A DNA stretch of 64,000 nt from Leptospira kemamanensis (GCF_004769665.1 NZ_RQGG01000036.1:1-64000), one strand, 5' to 3'; positions 25,487-35,534 are shown, counted from the stretch's first letter. Translations and numbers: made by a program. The notes: generated by a model not told the origin, from the letters alone.

Positions 25487-26117
25487 AGGATTTATTTTTG
25501 ATATGGATGGAGTGGTTGTAAACAATCACAAATTTCATTTTAAAGCATGGATGGAATTTTCAAAAAAATACAAATTCCCTCTCGATGCCCAAATCTACCG
25601 TGATACGTATAATGGAAAAACCAATGCTGATTTATTCCAAATGATCTTTGGAAAGATCACACAAGAAGAAATCCAAAACTATGGTGCCGAAAAAGAACAC
25701 TTATACCAAACCTTATACAAACAGGAAATGAAACCACACAAAGGAATTCTCGAATTCTTTCAGTATTTAAAATCCAAACCAGTAAAGTTAGCGCTAGGAA
25801 CTTCTGCTCCAACGATGAATGTGAATTTCACCTTGGACAATTTGAACTTACGATCCTATTTTGATGTGATCATTGATGGTTCCATGGTGACCCATGGCAA
25901 ACCTCATCCCGAAGTGTACGAACTCTGTGCCAAAGGTTTGAACCTTAGTCCAAAAGATTGTATTGTCTTAGAAGATTCGATTGCAGGTTTACAATCAGGG
26001 AAAGCAGCAGGATGTTCTATTTTAGGGATTGCCACTTCTCACACGAAAGAAGAACTAAAACCTCATGTGGATCAAATCATTTCTGATTTTACCGATCCAC
26101 TCGTGTTTACTCTATAA
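25476..26117 (+). CDS. HAD superfamily hydrolase (beta-phosphoglucomutase-like)
   Basis: A cytoplasmic phosphatase or phosphomutase of 213 residues. Motif I is FDMDGVVVNN with the nucleophilic aspartate. A helical cap follows (about residues 15-85). Motif II is LGTSAP, motif III contains the lysine of HGKPHPEVYE, and motif IV is VLEDSIAGLQSGKAAG. This arrangement is typical of the beta-phosphoglucomutase/phosphonatase-like subgroup. It is translationally coupled to the pseudouridine synthase gene by an 11-bp overlap. Substrate unknown. Confidence 0.88.
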   Translation: MKHKGFIFDMDGVVVNNHKFHFKAWMEFSKKYKFPLDAQIYRDTYNGKTNADLFQMIFGKITQEEIQNYGAEKEHLYQTLYKQEMKPHKGILEFFQYLKSKPVKLALGTSAPTMNVNFTLDNLNLRSYFDVIIDGSMVTHGKPHPEVYELCAKGLNLSPKDCIVLEDSIAGLQSGKAAGCSILGIATSHTKEELKPHVDQIISDFTDPLVFTL

Positions 26118-26119
26118 AA

Positions 26120-27049
26120 TTATTCCTGAAAGTCTGTGAGTAAATTACTGGTTTTGCTCGTTAAATCAATGCGAATGATCGCAGTTCTTCCTTCATCGAT
26201 GTAAGTGAGATCATCAAAAGATAATTTTTTTGCCATAAAGATCCCACGACCGTGCGTTTTGAACGCATTTTTCGTCATTGCTTCAATCGACAAATACCGT
26301 TTCCAATCAAATCCTTTCCCTTGGTCACTGATGCGAATTTCAATCCGCTCCAAGTTTCGTTCGAACGTCACCTTTACAAATTTGTCTTTGTATTCCGGTG
26401 TATCGAGCCTACGAAAGATTTCTTCCATCAATTTGTCATTATCATGGAGTTCCGATTTCTCTTGGTACGAAATTCCTAAGTTTCCATGTTCGATCGCATT
26501 GTTTAGAATCTCCATGATCCCAGTTAACACACGTTCGGGATCAGGACATGCATTGGCAAGTAATGGCGCCAGTTCATGAGATTCACGGATCGATCTAATC
26601 CGAAATTCACCAGTGATCATGTGCCGAAGAGCACCCATTCCTTTGTGAAGGTCTTCTTTGGCTCGTTGTAATTTGATAAAATGTTCAACAGCTGTTTGCA
26701 CAATTCGAACGAGAAGTGCACGCGAATATGGTTTGGTTAGATAATAAAAAGCGCCTGCATCCAGTCCCTCTGTCATATCAGTGATGGAACTCATGGCCGT
26801 TTGAAAGATGACAGGGATATCACGGTATTTTTCAGAACGTTTGATCTTTTTTAAAAGTTCGATCCCATCCATCTTTGGCATCAAACGATCCAAAATGATG
26901 GCATGAAACAACATGGACCCTGAATTTAAAATTTGGAAGGCTTCTTCGCCATCCTTTGCTTTGACAACAGTGAATCCTTTGTCTGATAAAGATTCGTCAA
27001 TGATCATTAGATTGATCATCTCATCATCAACAGCGAGTAAATTGATCAT
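26120..27049 (-). CDS. response regulator with RsbW-like ATPase output domain
   Basis: A protein of 309 residues. The receiver domain (1-120) has acidic residues at 8-10, Asp54 in IILDRLMPKMDG as the phosphorylation site, and the lysine in FYYLTKPYS. The output is an HATPase_c domain of the anti-sigma kinase type: ILNNAIEHGNLGIS (N box), RISDQGKGFDW (G1) and HGRGIFMAKKL (G2). Such proteins usually phosphorylate STAS-domain antagonists and so control sigma factors or other targets. It is downstream of, and overlaps by 4 bp, the PAS kinase gene that is its likely phosphodonor. Confidence 0.88.
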   Translation of the reverse strand: MINLLAVDDEMINLMIIDESLSDKGFTVVKAKDGEEAFQILNSGSMLFHAIILDRLMPKMDGIELLKKIKRSEKYRDIPVIFQTAMSSITDMTEGLDAGAFYYLTKPYSRALLVRIVQTAVEHFIKLQRAKEDLHKGMGALRHMITGEFRIRSIRESHELAPLLANACPDPERVLTGIMEILNNAIEHGNLGISYQEKSELHDNDKLMEEIFRRLDTPEYKDKFVKVTFERNLERIEIRISDQGKGFDWKRYLSIEAMTKNAFKTHGRGIFMAKKLSFDDLTYIDEGRTAIIRIDLTSKTSNLLTDFQE

Positions 27050-28662
27050 CGAATTCCTTCGCGGGAACTAGGTATTAACATGGTAAAAACTGCTCCCTTA
27101 TCTTCATGATTTTCAGCATATAACAATCCATTGTGATCATTTACAATTTCTCTAGAAATCGACAAACCAAGTCCAGTCCCTTTTGTACCAGCTTTCACTT
27201 GTTTGGATTGGATGAATTTTTCAAAAATTTTATCGAGATCCTCTGGTGGAATTCCAGGTCCAAAGTCCCGGATTTGTATCCCAATTCCTTCCACATAAGA
27301 CTGAGATTTTCTTGGAATAAATTCTCTTTTTATCAAATTGATCTCAATATTAGTGTCATTTGGAATGAATTTTAATGCATTGGAAATGATATTTCGAATC
27401 ACTTGTTGGATTCTTTCATAATCAAATTCAGCTTCCCAACGTTCTTCCTTATTCAGTAAAACAACTGTGATCCCTCTTTTTTCCAAAATCGCCCGCATTT
27501 CATTGATCACAAATTTGGTTGTTTCCTTTAAACAATTTCGTTCAAAGAGATAACGCATTTTTCCCGATTCCAATTTGGCGATATCCAAAAGATTTTCAAG
27601 AAGGGCGAGTAGTCGTTTCCCAGAGGAATCAATGATCTGAAAGTATTCTCTAATTTTTTCTGGGGGAACGCTCGCTGATTTTTCTTCTCCCAGTTCCGCA
27701 TAACTTAGAATTGCATGAATTGGAGTTTTGAGTTCATGGGAAATATTGGCAAGAAAGAGTGACTTCATATAGGAAGCCTCTTCTGCAATATTTTTGGACA
27801 TTTTTAAGTCCATGGTTTGCCGTTCGACCAACTCTTCTAGGTGATTTCTATATTGGTATAGTTCTTCTTCTTGGAGTTTTCTTTGGCTGATGTCACGAAG
27901 AATTCCCGTAAACATTTTTCCAGTTTTGGTTTTGAATTCTCCCACAGAGAGCTCACATGGAAATACTTCGCCTGACTTTCGTTGTGCGATTACTTCTCGT
28001 CCTTCACCAATAATATGTTTTTCGCCTGTATCTTTATACCGCTTTAGATACCCATCATGTTTGTCTTTATATTCTTGTGGGATGATGATGGTTACATTTT
28101 TCCCAATTACTTCTTCTTGTTTGTAACCAAAAGTATTCTCTGCTGTTTTATTAAAAAACTGAATGATCCCTTCGTCATTGATGATCACAATCGAATCCGC
28201 TGCATTTTGTGCCATGGAAAGGAATCTAGATTCACTTTCTAAAAACGCATTTTCTAAACGTTTGCGTTCGGTAATGTCACGATGGTTGGACATAATATAT
28301 CCATCATACAAAACAACAAACCGCACTTCCACATGACGAATATTAGGTTCTTCGCCATAAGAATATTCTTTCCAAAAAACCAAACTTTTTTTGTCAGATA
28401 AGTATTCGAGTGCTTCGGATGTAATTTCTCGTAAATAAGGAGGAAGGCCTACGCTTATGTGTTGTCCTAGAAGCAGTTCCGGTTTGTCACCGATATTCAC
28501 AAACCGAGAAGTTTTATAATCTACGATGATTCCATCTCGATTGATTTTGAGCCAGAAGTCTGGGTTTGACCTCAGTAAATTTTCTAATTCCCGAAGGACC
28601 TCTTCATGAGGAAAGGCAGATGGATTTTGCCAAATACGAGAGATTGGGGAATTAGATGGCAT
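27046..28662 (-). CDS. PAS-domain sensor histidine kinase
   Basis: A soluble kinase of 538 residues, with the start taken at ATG 28662 (AGGA nine bases upstream). Two PAS domains lie at about residues 20-130 and 140-270. The second ends GMFTGILRDISQRK-like with F(T)GILRDISQR, a PAC motif. A coiled coil leads to the dimerisation helix with NISHELKTPIHAILSY (phospho-acceptor His). The ATPase domain shows NIISNALKF, RDFGPGIPPED and GTGLGLSISREI. There is no membrane segment, so the signal is cytoplasmic. It is paired with the receiver/HATPase gene through a 4-bp overlap. Confidence 0.92.
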   Translation of the reverse strand: MPSNSPISRIWQNPSAFPHEEVLRELENLLRSNPDFWLKINRDGIIVDYKTSRFVNIGDKPELLLGQHISVGLPPYLREITSEALEYLSDKKSLVFWKEYSYGEEPNIRHVEVRFVVLYDGYIMSNHRDITERKRLENAFLESESRFLSMAQNAADSIVIINDEGIIQFFNKTAENTFGYKQEEVIGKNVTIIIPQEYKDKHDGYLKRYKDTGEKHIIGEGREVIAQRKSGEVFPCELSVGEFKTKTGKMFTGILRDISQRKLQEEELYQYRNHLEELVERQTMDLKMSKNIAEEASYMKSLFLANISHELKTPIHAILSYAELGEEKSASVPPEKIREYFQIIDSSGKRLLALLENLLDIAKLESGKMRYLFERNCLKETTKFVINEMRAILEKRGITVVLLNKEERWEAEFDYERIQQVIRNIISNALKFIPNDTNIEINLIKREFIPRKSQSYVEGIGIQIRDFGPGIPPEDLDKIFEKFIQSKQVKAGTKGTGLGLSISREIVNDHNGLLYAENHEDKGAVFTMLIPSSREGIR

Positions 28663-28762
28663 CAAGTACTGTCCTTGGAAGGAATATAGGAAACATTGTT
28701 ATTTTCGGAAAGAAATTGTAAGAAATCGCGGGGAAAAAAGAATCAACGTAAGGATTTTTCCC

Positions 28763-29836
28763 TTGGTTTATCATCACCTAATCAAACCCATTCTATTCCA
28801 TTTAGACCCTGAATCGGCACACCATTTAGTCGCTACCTTTCTTTCTTTATCCAAAAAAATCCCCTTTTTTCATAAGACCCTGAGTGCCATCTTCCAATAT
28901 TCTTCCAAACGATTGGAACAAACCATCCAAGGCATCCATTTTCCAAATCCAGTGGGTCTTGCTGCTGGATTTGATAAAACAACTGAATTATTTCCCACAA
29001 TGATCCATATGGGATTCGGTTTCATTGAAGTAGGAACGATCACAGCCAAAGCGCAACTAGGAAATCCAAAACCAAGACTCTTTCGTTACCCGCAAATCAA
29101 AGCCCTTGTGAACCGAATGGGTTTTAACAATCCTGGGGCAGATCTTGCAGAACTTCACCTAAAAAACCAAAAGAAGTGTGGTGTGAGAGGAATTAACGCA
29201 GGAAAAAGCAAAGTCACCGCTTTGGAAGATTCCGTACGTGATTACGTGTATACGTTTCAAAAATTACTCCCTTATGGCGATTATGCGGTCATCAACATCA
29301 GTTCACCGAACACTCCTGGTTTACGTTCTCTCCAAACCAAACAAAGTTTGATCGATTTAATCGAAGGAATTCAAAAAGAATTTCAGAACGCATTTCCCAT
29401 TCCTTTGTATTTAAAATTTGCACCTGACTTATCGGAAGAAGAACTCATCGAAAATCTGAAAGTTTGTTTAGATTACAAAATTAGTGGAGTTATCTTAACG
29501 AATACCACTCTCGATAAACAAGTATTAGGTGAAACGAATCCACCAGAAGGTGGTTTATCAGGTAGTCCTTTATTTCAAAAATCACTTCGTTTTGTTTCCC
29601 TTGCTTACAAAACCTTACAAGGGAAAATTCCCATCATCGGTGTGGGTGGAATTGATTCTGGAGAAAAAGCTCTGCAGATGATGGAAGCAGGTGCCAACCT
29701 CATCCAAATTTATACAGGTTATATTTATGAGGGTCCTTTTTTACCCTATCAAATTTGTTCCTACTTAGACAAAGTAGTGAAAGAACGTGGATATAAGTCC
29801 ATTGACCAACTGGTTGGTTCAGGAAATACGAAATGA
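28763..29836 (+). CDS. pyrD: dihydroorotate dehydrogenase (quinone), class 2
   Basis: This enzyme oxidises dihydroorotate to orotate in pyrimidine synthesis, passing electrons to membrane quinones. The start is TTG at 28763, supported by AAGGA eight bases upstream and by the typical N-terminal membrane-associating helix. Landmarks: GLAAGFDKTTELFPTM, EVGTITAKAQLGNPKPR, NRMGFNNPGAD, INISSPNTPGLR with the catalytic serine, and GVGGIDSGEKA for FMN phosphate binding. The length of 357 residues fits class 2. It overlaps the RNA methyltransferase gene by 4 bp. Confidence 0.95.
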   Translation: MVYHHLIKPILFHLDPESAHHLVATFLSLSKKIPFFHKTLSAIFQYSSKRLEQTIQGIHFPNPVGLAAGFDKTTELFPTMIHMGFGFIEVGTITAKAQLGNPKPRLFRYPQIKALVNRMGFNNPGADLAELHLKNQKKCGVRGINAGKSKVTALEDSVRDYVYTFQKLLPYGDYAVINISSPNTPGLRSLQTKQSLIDLIEGIQKEFQNAFPIPLYLKFAPDLSEEELIENLKVCLDYKISGVILTNTTLDKQVLGETNPPEGGLSGSPLFQKSLRFVSLAYKTLQGKIPIIGVGGIDSGEKALQMMEAGANLIQIYTGYIYEGPFLPYQICSYLDKVVKERGYKSIDQLVGSGNTK

Positions 29837-31032
29837 CAACAACAAAACCAAACAATACCATTTGTACCCACTTTGGTACTTGTGGTGGTTGTAATTATCT
29901 CGACATCGATTACACAAAAGAACTGAGAAAAAAAGAACAAAACATCAAAGAACTTTTTAAAGAGTATCGCCACGTAGAATTCAAAACCATTGTTCCTAGT
30001 CCCTCCCCCGAATACTACCGTCACAAAATCCAATTGCCCTTTGGCCGCCGCATTGTGGGGAACAAAACCTTACTCACTCTTGGACTCTTTAACCGCGAAT
30101 CCACCTTTGTCCTCGACCAAACAGAATGCCAAATCCAAGACCCAGGACTCACAGAAGTTGCCCTCGCCGTCAAACAATGGGCTAGGCGAGAAGGACTTCT
30201 TCCTTATAATGAAAAATCACGCCGTGGAATGATGAAGTACCTGGTAGCAAGAAAGTCTATCTCCACAGGAGAGATCATTCTTGGGATTGTCACTGCGAAA
30301 GAAGACCTTCCTCATGCCAAAGATGCTTCCAAAAGACTTCACACAGCCATCCAAAACCGAATTGGGAAATCAGGAAAGTTTGGAAAACTTGTGGGAATCA
30401 TTCACAACATCAACACTAAACACACAACGATGGCACTTGGACGCGAAGAACATTTGTTATGGGGTAGACCATATATCCACGAACATTTTGGAAAACACAA
30501 ATTCCGTGTAGGTCTTTCCACCTTTTTACAAGTGAATCCCATCCAAACACCGAGTTTGTACAATTTGGTGTTAGACGAAATGGAAAAAGACACACGTGTC
30601 ATCGATGCCTATTCTGGGATTGGAACTATTTCCTTTTGGATCGCAGGCCAATGTAAGGAAGTCCTGGGGATTGAAGAAAATCCAAACTCACATAGAACTG
30701 CGTTAGAATCCGTGAAGTTCAATAAAGTGCATAATGTTCGTTTTCGCAAAGGTCGGGTGGCAGAAGTGTTACCAACTCTGTATGGAAAAAATTACGACAC
30801 AATCATCCTCGATCCACCACGGACAGGTCTTGGTGCGGACGTAGCAGAAACCATCCTTGGATTGGGTTTTAAAAAAATTGTCTATGTATCGTGTGATCCA
30901 ATGAGTCTCAGAGAAGATACAAACCTTCTCACGAGACAATACTTTCTGAATTCCTTGCAACCGGTGGACATGTTCCCAAGAACAGACCATGTGGAAACCG
31001 TAGCAGTGTTCCGGAACAAAAACCTCATATAA
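29833..31032 (+). CDS. 23S rRNA (uracil-5-)-methyltransferase, RlmD/RumA type
   Basis: A SAM-dependent RNA methyltransferase of 399 residues. N-terminal cysteines in CTHFGTCGGC plus a further one in DQTECQIQD can bind an iron-sulfur cluster, as in RlmD/RlmC. No TRAM domain is obvious. The C-terminal half has the SAM fold with VIDAYSGIGTISFWIA, IILDPPRTGLG and the catalytic cysteine in VYVSCDPMSL. The exact uracil modified cannot be told. It is translationally coupled to pyrD and convergent with the GMC oxidoreductase gene, overlapping by 8 bp. Confidence 0.9.
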   Translation: MTTTKPNNTICTHFGTCGGCNYLDIDYTKELRKKEQNIKELFKEYRHVEFKTIVPSPSPEYYRHKIQLPFGRRIVGNKTLLTLGLFNRESTFVLDQTECQIQDPGLTEVALAVKQWARREGLLPYNEKSRRGMMKYLVARKSISTGEIILGIVTAKEDLPHAKDASKRLHTAIQNRIGKSGKFGKLVGIIHNINTKHTTMALGREEHLLWGRPYIHEHFGKHKFRVGLSTFLQVNPIQTPSLYNLVLDEMEKDTRVIDAYSGIGTISFWIAGQCKEVLGIEENPNSHRTALESVKFNKVHNVRFRKGRVAEVLPTLYGKNYDTIILDPPRTGLGADVAETILGLGFKKIVYVSCDPMSLREDTNLLTRQYFLNSLQPVDMFPRTDHVETVAVFRNKNLI

Positions 31033-32581
31033 CGTCTGCTATAAACTCCGAAGCTTTTTTACTAAATGCCATAATGGTAAAACTTGGATCCACGCTGACA
31101 CCAGTGGGAAAGACAGAAGAGTCGGCCACAAACAGATTTTGAAATCCGTGCACTTGGTGTTTGGAATTCACAACGGAAGTTTCACTCGATTTTCCCATCC
31201 GACAACCACCAGCGGGATGAGGAGCTGCCATCGGAAACTCTGCGGGCCTCCAAGCAAGTGCATCGATCTCTTCTTTTTTAGGTAACTTGGTGAATTTGCG
31301 TAGTTTCATTCCTGCAAGGAAAACCTCTTTGGCGCCTGCTTCAAAATTCAATTTCATCTGTTTGTAAGTTAGATCACTAAAGATTTGTTTGGTGATCTTT
31401 CCAAAGGGATAGTTTACTTTTGTTTTTCCAAATAAATCCACTTCAATGGAGCCAAGTTCTCCTTCCACATCATCAATCCAACCAATGGTTCCACCCAAAT
31501 ACTCAAGTTGTTTCATATAACGAAAGTGGTCTTTTCCAAAACTAGGAAGTAAAGCAGCAAGAGTGGCTGGTTGCAATTGGTTTGGCATCAACATATACCC
31601 ACCTTCTTTGTAAGAACCATTTTGAAATTTTGCCAAACGAAAGCCTTCCACTCCGTACGCCGCAGGGATATTTCGCCATTGAACAATTGGTTCTTCATAG
31701 AGTGCGTGCACCATGGGGGAAGGATTGATCGCTAAAAATTTTCCGAGTGCTGGCAGTCGTTTTTTCAGACCATTTTTCAGTAAAAACTTACTACTGCCAA
31801 AACCACCAGCCGAAACACAGACTGCCTTTGTTTGGAACCGAAGTTTGGTTTGTGTGGGTCTTAGAGTTCGTCTGTCTATCACTACAGCCACAAGTCCCTT
31901 CACTTGGTTCCCCACAATCTCCAATCGTTCTGCTCGTAAATCTGTATAGACATCGGTTCCCATTCGGACAGCACTTGGAATGTGTGTGATGAGTTGCGAT
32001 TGTTTGGCACCAAAGAGACATCCTTGCATACAATGCCCTGACTTTTGGCAATTTTTTCTGGCTTGGGGAACATTGTGACCTTCCCAACCTAATCGTTGTG
32101 ATGCGTTCCGAAACAAACGATTCATTGGATTGAAGTATTCTTCCGTGGCAGGTGTGACATGTAAGTCCGTTTCCAACTCATTCCAATACGAAGCCAAGTC
32201 TTCAGGAAGGTGGTGTTCGATGCCATACTTCCGATTCCACAACAGTAGGCGATCTTCGGGAGTGCGGTAACTATCAGCCCAGTAGTGAACGGATGCTCCC
32301 CCTAAATTATTTCCATAAACCAAATTGATCCCACCATCACTTGTGGTGTGAAAATTCCGTTCGGCGGACACTTTCCCTGCCATATTCAATTCGTTATTAT
32401 CAAAGGTTCCTGTGTGGTAATTCCCACCTTGTTCCAGAAGTGCCACTTTGATTCCTTTTTTGGAAAGTTCATAGGCCATGGTGGCACCACCACAACCAGA
32501 CCCAATCACGACGACATCGACTGTGATCACTTCCCCTGGTTGGTAACTTTTGAAATCCCGATAGATCCCTGTTTTTTTCAT
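31025..32581 (-). CDS. GMC family oxidoreductase
   Basis: An FAD-dependent oxidoreductase of 518 residues in the glucose-methanol-choline family, closest in style to cholesterol-oxidase and gluconate-dehydrogenase-like members. The FAD fold is near the N-terminus: VVVIGSGCGGATMAYELSKK. NLVYGNNLGGASVHYWA follows, and the C-terminal signature is PHPAGGCRMGKS ... VADSSVFPTGVSVDPSFTI. It has no signal peptide. It is the third gene of an operon with a gluconate-dehydrogenase subunit-3-like protein carrying a Tat-like signal, which could carry it across the membrane. Substrate unknown. Confidence 0.88.
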   Translation of the reverse strand: MKKTGIYRDFKSYQPGEVITVDVVVIGSGCGGATMAYELSKKGIKVALLEQGGNYHTGTFDNNELNMAGKVSAERNFHTTSDGGINLVYGNNLGGASVHYWADSYRTPEDRLLLWNRKYGIEHHLPEDLASYWNELETDLHVTPATEEYFNPMNRLFRNASQRLGWEGHNVPQARKNCQKSGHCMQGCLFGAKQSQLITHIPSAVRMGTDVYTDLRAERLEIVGNQVKGLVAVVIDRRTLRPTQTKLRFQTKAVCVSAGGFGSSKFLLKNGLKKRLPALGKFLAINPSPMVHALYEEPIVQWRNIPAAYGVEGFRLAKFQNGSYKEGGYMLMPNQLQPATLAALLPSFGKDHFRYMKQLEYLGGTIGWIDDVEGELGSIEVDLFGKTKVNYPFGKITKQIFSDLTYKQMKLNFEAGAKEVFLAGMKLRKFTKLPKKEEIDALAWRPAEFPMAAPHPAGGCRMGKSSETSVVNSKHQVHGFQNLFVADSSVFPTGVSVDPSFTIMAFSKKASEFIADVI

Positions 32582-32589
32582 CTTAACCC

Positions 32590-33111
32590 TTAATTTCCTT
32601 TGAGTAAGTTTTGGTAGTGGAGGCGAGCTTCACTCCATTTCTCTGGGGGATTGGCAAAGGGACCCGGGTAAGAAATGGAATCCCAAGTGGACTTATGACC
32701 ATAGTATACAAGGCAAACCAAAAGTTTTAAGTTCCCAATCACAGCACGAACTACATCCGAATCTGTATCAGACACAGTTTCTAAGAATGAAATGCGATCT
32801 TCTGGTTCCATATTGGAAAAACACCGAAACCTGCCGTATAAAAATGGTAAGTATTCCAAAACCATAACAGCAGAGTGAAAGTCTTCCTGGATTTCTTCCG
32901 AAACAAAATACAACTCTTCATCCAATCTTCGCATAACATTCGCTTCTTCTAAGTTAGGCATACTTGATTCATGGATTGGCAATACCACTTCAGAAAAACG
33001 AGTGAGTGTTCTGATTTCAGAATCGCTAAAGTAACAATATTTGAGTTTTGATTTGATTCCCGCACAAAAAAGAAGGAATGCAAGAAATGACTTTCTAGAG
33101 ATAGAATACAT
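32590..33111 (-). CDS. gluconate 2-dehydrogenase subunit 3-like protein
   Basis: A small protein of 173 residues. The N-terminus reads SRKSFLAFLLFCAGI, an RK variant of the twin-arginine signal SRRxFL with a hydrophobic stretch. The rest resembles the gluconate 2-dehydrogenase gamma subunit: LTRFSEVVLPIHES, a central helical region, and LVYYGHKSTWDSISYPGPF at the C-terminus. Gamma subunits escort and bind the flavin subunit, which here is encoded 8 bp downstream. The gene overlaps the upstream nitrilase-like gene by 17 bp, so all three are probably one transcript. Confidence 0.75.
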   Translation of the reverse strand: MYSISRKSFLAFLLFCAGIKSKLKYCYFSDSEIRTLTRFSEVVLPIHESSMPNLEEANVMRRLDEELYFVSEEIQEDFHSAVMVLEYLPFLYGRFRCFSNMEPEDRISFLETVSDTDSDVVRAVIGNLKLLVCLVYYGHKSTWDSISYPGPFANPPEKWSEARLHYQNLLKGN

Positions 33112-34243
33112 ACAACCTACCTTGGATTTTTTCTTCTTTGACCAAATTGTTGACTGGTTTTCCCATCAGTTGGAAAAAAGCATCTCCACCAGCTGTCATA
33201 TCCCAAATCTTTCCCCGAAAAAACACATTGATCCCGAGTTTGACCTTGGGGTTCTTTAAACGGCCTAACATCGCATATCGTTTCCATGCTGTTTTTTCCG
33301 TTATGCTACCAATATCTTTTCCTGAAACATCTTTGGGATTCGCATAACCGTTGTAACCATTCCATTTTTCCAACCAGGCTTCATTAGGTGCGACAAAGGA
33401 TGGAACCACCAAAATTTCTGCTTCTGAATTTTCGAGTGCTTCATACACTTCTGGAAACCAAGAATCAGCACAAACCATTGTATACAATTTCCCAAGAGAG
33501 GTTCGGTAAGTTGGATTTTGATTCAACTCACCTTCCGATAAAAATTGTTTTTCCTCTGCGATCGGAAAGAGTTTGCGAACGATTTGTTCATCTACTCTCC
33601 CATCTGGATGAAAATAAAAACTTACATTTTCCAAAGAACCATCCGTTGGTGTGATTTTTCCTTCCACCACTTTTGGATGAGGTAACACAATGGAACCCGC
33701 CACAATGGCCACACGATACTCCAATGCTAATCGGGAAAATATCCTTTGGTAACGATCAGCCATTTGCCAAGCCTTCATCCGAAAGAGAGTTTCCTTCAGG
33801 TGATCTTCTGCATAAGAATTGCTAAAGAGATAATGCCACAGGAAAGAACCAAGGTTTTGTTTTACCAATGTTTCCATGGCTTCGGCAATGGTTTCTTTTT
33901 CAAAAATGGATTTGTCTTCCGCTGTGACAACAAGCCAGGTGCCAATGTATTCGGGAAAAACGAGGATGGTTCTGTCGACAAAGATTGCGTCGTTGTCTTT
34001 TGCTTTCTCTACGTATTCCCTTACACTTGTATAAAAACTTTCCTCGGATGCGTAACTGTATTTGGTGAGATAGGGTTCGATACCGATGACAGTACCTCGT
34101 TTCCCTTTCCCTTCCATCTGCAAATGCAGCTTTGGTTTCGGAAGGAATGAAGAGATTTCGGTTGTTTCCAAGGTTTGTTTTTTGCATTGGATCGTCAAAA
34201 TCCCAACGGATAGAAAAATCGAAAAAGAGACAAAAAAACGCAT
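33095..34243 (-). CDS. nitrilase-superfamily lipoprotein
   Basis: A protein of 382 residues. The N-terminus is a lipoprotein signal ending LTIQC (cysteine at residue 20). The mature part is a carbon-nitrogen hydrolase domain with the Glu-Lys-Cys triad visible: glutamate in ILVFPEYIGTW, lysine in IVRKLFPIAEE, and cysteine in YTMVCADSWFPEVYE. Enzymes of this family cut amides or nitriles or transfer acyl groups. A membrane-anchored, extracytoplasmic member is uncommon. It leads an operon with the subunit-3-like and GMC oxidoreductase genes. Substrate unknown. Confidence 0.82.
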   Translation of the reverse strand: MRFFVSFSIFLSVGILTIQCKKQTLETTEISSFLPKPKLHLQMEGKGKRGTVIGIEPYLTKYSYASEESFYTSVREYVEKAKDNDAIFVDRTILVFPEYIGTWLVVTAEDKSIFEKETIAEAMETLVKQNLGSFLWHYLFSNSYAEDHLKETLFRMKAWQMADRYQRIFSRLALEYRVAIVAGSIVLPHPKVVEGKITPTDGSLENVSFYFHPDGRVDEQIVRKLFPIAEEKQFLSEGELNQNPTYRTSLGKLYTMVCADSWFPEVYEALENSEAEILVVPSFVAPNEAWLEKWNGYNGYANPKDVSGKDIGSITEKTAWKRYAMLGRLKNPKVKLGINVFFRGKIWDMTAGGDAFFQLMGKPVNNLVKEEKIQGRLYVFYL

Positions 34244-34324
34244 CCACCAAATCTATGATAGTAATTCGATTCAGACAATATTTAATTGTGTTCTTGGTTT
34301 TTTCTTTTATTTTGACCTTATTCT

Positions 34325-35533
34325 ATGAAAGAGAAACCTGCTCCCAAAAAAATCGTTCTCGCTTACTCAGGTGGACTCGACACCTCAGTCATCCTTGCTT
34401 GGTTGAAAGATACCTATGGTTGTGAAGTCATCGCTTTTTGTGCCGATGTGGGTCAAAAAGAAGAACTGACAGGCCTAGAAGAAAAAGGAAAAAACACAGG
34501 GGCTTCCAAAGTTTATATCCAAGACTTACGTTTGGAATTTGCACGTGATTTTATTTTCCCTGCCATTCGTGGAAATGCCATTTATGAAATGCGTTACTTA
34601 CTCGGGACTTCTCTCGCACGTCCTCTCATCGCTAAGGCGATGGCAGAAGTTGCCAAAAAAGAAGGGGCCGATGCGTTTTCCCATGGTGCCACAGGAAAAG
34701 GAAATGACCAAGTTCGTTTTGAACTTACTTTCAAAGCTCTTTCGCCTAACTTACAAATCATTGCTCCATGGAGAACATGGAATTTTGGTGGCCGAGCAGA
34801 TCTTATCGAATATGCGAAGAAAAAAGGGATCCCTGTTCCCGTAACAGCCGCTAAACCTTATAGCATGGATCGAAATCTAATGCATCTTTCCTTTGAAGGG
34901 GGAATTTTAGAAGATCCATTCAACGAACCAAAAGAGGATATGTTTATCCTAACTGTTTCGCCAGAAAAAGCTCCAGACAAACCTACCTATTTGGAATTGG
35001 ATTTTGAGAATGGTGACTGTGTAGCCATCGATGGTAAAAAAATGAATCCACTCGAAGTGATGGAAACCTTAAACGACTTAGGTGGAAAAAACGGCGTGGG
35101 TCGTGTAGACATCGTTGAAAACAGACTCGTTGGTATCAAATCTCGTGGTGTATACGAAACACCTGGTGGAACCATCCTCCACATTGCTCACCGTGATTTA
35201 GAATCCATCACTCTTGACAGAGACACCCAACACAAAAAAGACGAACTCTCTCAAGAATTTGCCAGATACATTTACAATGGCCAATGGTATTCCAACCAAA
35301 TGAATGCACTTCGTGCCTATATGGACTACACACAAAAGTATGTGAATGGAACCGTTCGTATCAAATTGTACAAAGGAAATTGTACAGTTGTGGGAAGAAA
35401 GTCCAACAAATCCTTGTACAACGCTGGTCTCTCAACGTTTGAAAAGGAAGAACTTTACAACCAATATGATGCCGAAGGGTTTATCAATTTGTATGGCCTT
35501 CCAATGAAAGAATGGGCAAGGGTAAATCACTAA
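34325..35533 (+). CDS. argG: argininosuccinate synthase
   Basis: This enzyme joins citrulline and aspartate with ATP in arginine synthesis, in the cytoplasm. At 402 residues it has the usual length. The PP-loop motif [15 protein letters not shown] lies at the N-terminus; [16 protein letters not shown] and the conserved [13 protein letters not shown] follow. No Shine-Dalgarno sequence is visible in front of the ATG. coaD follows one base after its stop, so the two genes are probably co-transcribed. Confidence 0.97.
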   Translation: MKEKPAPKKIVLAYSGGLDTSVILAWLKDTYGCEVIAFCADVGQKEELTGLEEKGKNTGASKVYIQDLRLEFARDFIFPAIRGNAIYEMRYLLGTSLARPLIAKAMAEVAKKEGADAFSHGATGKGNDQVRFELTFKALSPNLQIIAPWRTWNFGGRADLIEYAKKKGIPVPVTAAKPYSMDRNLMHLSFEGGILEDPFNEPKEDMFILTVSPEKAPDKPTYLELDFENGDCVAIDGKKMNPLEVMETLNDLGGKNGVGRVDIVENRLVGIKSRGVYETPGGTILHIAHRDLESITLDRDTQHKKDELSQEFARYIYNGQWYSNQMNALRAYMDYTQKYVNGTVRIKLYKGNCTVVGRKSNKSLYNAGLSTFEKEELYNQYDAEGFINLYGLPMKEWARVNH

Positions 35534-35534
35534 G

